From: CAYFRC01 sp050946115
Lineage (GTDB): Bacteria > Bacillota > Clostridia > Christensenellales > Aristaeellaceae
Length of the DNA: 64,000 nucleotides
Direction: 5' to 3'
NCBI GenBank assembly: GCA_050946115.1
Contig: JBMNUF010000005.1
Location: forward strand, 62,001 to 126,000
Below the pieces are notes generated by a model. That model saw nothing but the letters and a program-made list of their open reading frames with translations. It did not search any database and was not told the origin of the DNA. The translations under genes were made by a program, and so were the position numbers. Shown in pieces: positions 62,892 through 64,000 of this stretch (position 1 is its first letter; each line of letters starts with the position of its first letter).

Positions 62892-62921
62892 ATTATAGCA
62901 CAACTCACTTGTGAATGTCAA
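62892..62921 (-). promoter_or_regulatory. Promoter of the Y-family polymerase operon
   Basis: On the minus strand, perfect TTGACA (62916-62921) and TATAAT (62892-62897) with an 18-base spacer. Operator O2 lies in the spacer and O1 just downstream. Confidence 0.8.
62896..62916. promoter_or_regulatory. Operator O2 (half-conserved)
   Basis: TAGCACAA, CTCAC, TTGTGAAT: one perfect arm and one imperfect arm with the same five-base spacing, inside the polymerase promoter. Confidence 0.6.
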
Positions 62922-62936
62922 GGGGATTTCAAGAAA

Positions 62937-62957
62937 ATTCACAAATGATTTGTGAAT
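62937..62957. promoter_or_regulatory. Operator O3, 21-base inverted repeat
   Basis: ATTCACAA, ATGAT, TTGTGAAT: perfect 8-base arms, 17 bases before the XRE start codon and just before its ribosome binding site. Confidence 0.8.
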
Positions 62958-62974
62958 CACAGGAGGGCGCGATT

Positions 62975-63391
62975 ATGACATTTGGCGAAAAGCTCCGAAC
63001 GCTCAGGCTTCAGAAAAAGATGACTCAAGCTGAGCTCGGAAAACAGGCAGGTCTTGGGCTGAATACAATCAGCAACTACGAGAAAGGAAGCACCTATCCT
63101 CGGGATCGAAGCGTCTATGTGCGTCTTGCTGAGATTCTTGGTGTCTCCGCTGATTATCTTCACAACGAAAACGATGATTTTGTCGCGGCTGCGGCAGAAC
63201 GCTATGGGTATAGCGGAAAGAAGCAGGCGATGAAGCTCGTGGAAGAGATGGGTGGTCTATTTGCCGGCGGCGAACTCTCCGACGACGATCTCGACGGAGT
63301 AATGAGAGCCCTCCAGGACTACTATTGGAAAGCCAAGGAAGAAAACAAAAAATACACCCCCAAGAAATACCGCGGCAATAAGTCCGAATAA
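62975..63391 (+). CDS. XRE-family repressor (ImmR-like)
   Basis: 138 residues. The N-terminal helix-turn-helix is MTFGEKLRTLRLQKKMTQAEL, GLGLNTISNYEKGSTYPRDR and LAEILGVSADYLHNE (each a family element, quoted in parts). The C-terminal part (about 70-138) has ELSDDDLDGVMRALQDYYWKA and a basic tail. It probably binds the TTCACAA-N5-TTGTGAA sites upstream and represses itself and the polymerase. AGGAGGG precedes the ATG at 62975. An ImmA-type protease gene follows, as in the ImmR-ImmA pair of ICEBs1. Confidence 0.88.
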   Translation: MTFGEKLRTLRLQKKMTQAELGKQAGLGLNTISNYEKGSTYPRDRSVYVRLAEILGVSADYLHNENDDFVAAAAERYGYSGKKQAMKLVEEMGGLFAGGELSDDDLDGVMRALQDYYWKAKEENKKYTPKKYRGNKSE

Positions 63392-63454
63392 TTGGACAGC
63401 AAAGGTGGTATTATTATCCTGAGCGCAAAGGCTCAGCAAGGAGGTGTATAGGAA

Positions 63455-63988
63455 ATGATTGACTCCGAGGGAATCTACAAAAAGGCGAATAGCCTTGTCC
63501 AGTTCCACGGAACAAGAGACCCGGTTATGATTTCGAGAGCATCTGGCATTGACGTGATCCCGGTCGATTATTTCAATGACCTTCTCGGAATGTACGTTTA
63601 CCGATGGAAGCACAGAGTGATTTTTCTCAATGACCGGATGGATACTTACCTGACCAAGATGGTCTGCGGCCATGAATTAGGTCATGACATTTACCACCGT
63701 CCCCTGGCAAAAGAAGGTGGAATGAGGGAATTTGAGCTCTTCAGGATGAAGAACTCTACGGAGTATGAGGCCAACGCTTTTGCGGCTCATTTGCTCATCG
63801 ACACGGGAGAGTGCCTTGAATATGCCAGAGAAGGTTACGATGTAGTTCAAATCGCCAGCCTGATGAATTCAGAAATCAACCTGATGCTCATCAAGCTCCA
63901 GGAGCTGATCCGGTTAGGCTACAACCTGCGGCTCCCGATGGAACCGAGAAACGACTTCTTCAAGAAAATAAGGGCAGATGAAAGCTAA
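63455..63988 (+). CDS. ImmA/IrrE-family metallopeptidase (second copy)
   Basis: 177 residues with MVCGHELGHDIYHR (HExxH zinc site) and STEYEANAFAAHLLID (third ligand Glu). It follows the XRE repressor gene by 63 bases on the same strand with AAGGAGG upstream. By analogy with ImmA of ICEBs1, it should cleave the adjacent repressor after a DNA-damage or cell-cell signal and thereby switch on element functions. It is complete within the window, ending 12 bases before the edge. Confidence 0.9.
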   Translation: MIDSEGIYKKANSLVQFHGTRDPVMISRASGIDVIPVDYFNDLLGMYVYRWKHRVIFLNDRMDTYLTKMVCGHELGHDIYHRPLAKEGGMREFELFRMKNSTEYEANAFAAHLLIDTGECLEYAREGYDVVQIASLMNSEINLMLIKLQELIRLGYNLRLPMEPRNDFFKKIRADES

Positions 63989-64000
63989 AGCCCCACCAAG

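Overview
The window is a GC-rich (roughly 60%) chromosome segment from an anaerobic Firmicute. A clostridial relative, perhaps near Christensenellales, fits best, but this is inference. Supporting signs are strong AGGAGG ribosome binding sites, a SigI/RsgI pair, a trimeric NAD-linked [FeFe] hydrogenase, indolepyruvate:ferredoxin oxidoreductase, a T-box leader, VanW and RsgI-type surface proteins, and an RNase PH-RdgB fusion. There is no rRNA and no CRISPR array. From about 57,030 to the right edge the sequence is AT-richer and carries an integrase, an excisionase-like protein and plasmid/ICE-type genes. This is the left end of a genomic island lying beside tRNA-Ser.

Layout. 1-7.5 kb (minus): HAD phosphatase (cut by the window edge), two GH38 alpha-mannosidases and a ROK regulator, apparently one mannoside-catabolic operon. 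7.5-8.2 kb: a thioredoxin-like lipoprotein gene broken by two frameshifts. 8.3-14.8 kb (plus): a complete Opp/Dpp-type ABC transporter followed by a Cys-rich secreted protein. 14.9-20.4 kb (minus): RNase PH-RdgB, YfcE phosphoesterase, an odd ferredoxin-type aldo/keto reductase, an alpha/beta hydrolase and RqcH. 20.5-22.3 kb (plus): a secreted glycan-binding protein and a TRIC-type membrane protein. 22.4-26.1 kb (minus): IorA-IorB-PaaK for aromatic 2-oxoacid oxidation. 26.2-33.9 kb (plus): ScpB, PHP phosphoesterase, VanW protein, NUDIX, a galactonate-dehydratase-like gene interrupted by an amber codon, and a GlpA-like/FAD reductase/DUF1667 trio. 34-37.3 kb: FmdB, MurA, ThuA-like, RecA. 37.5-37.7 kb: two tRNA-Met genes. 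Then an epimerase (minus), an EF-G paralog (plus), a third GH38 enzyme (minus) and a TrpB2 gene (minus) behind a predicted tryptophan T-box. 45.9-49.3 kb (plus): SIS isomerase, ROK kinase, ferredoxin-type AKR and TIM-barrel isomerase. 49.4-54.5 kb: the hydrogenase operon (NuoE-like, GHKL ATPase, 2Fe-2S protein, NuoF-like, HydA). 54.7-56.9 kb: SigI, an RsgI with a poly-aspartate tail, and a second RsgI-domain protein whose 3' end is replaced by unrelated sequence. 56.9-64 kb: tRNA-Ser and the island.

Themes. Three divergent GH38 enzymes, two ROK proteins, a HAD phosphatase, a SIS isomerase and an Opp-type importer point to use of mannose-containing glycans. Fermentative redox runs through ferredoxin and NADH (Ior, HydABC, two ferredoxin-AKRs). 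On the island, an XRE repressor and an ImmA/IrrE protease sit next to a Y-family polymerase gene. The intergenic region between polymerase and repressor carries up to four TTCACAA-N5-TTGTGAA-type operator sites on two divergent promoters. This suggests a repressor/protease switch controlling both itself and the polymerase. The island also has a roughly 450-nt protein-free, hairpin-rich stretch that may encode a structured RNA.
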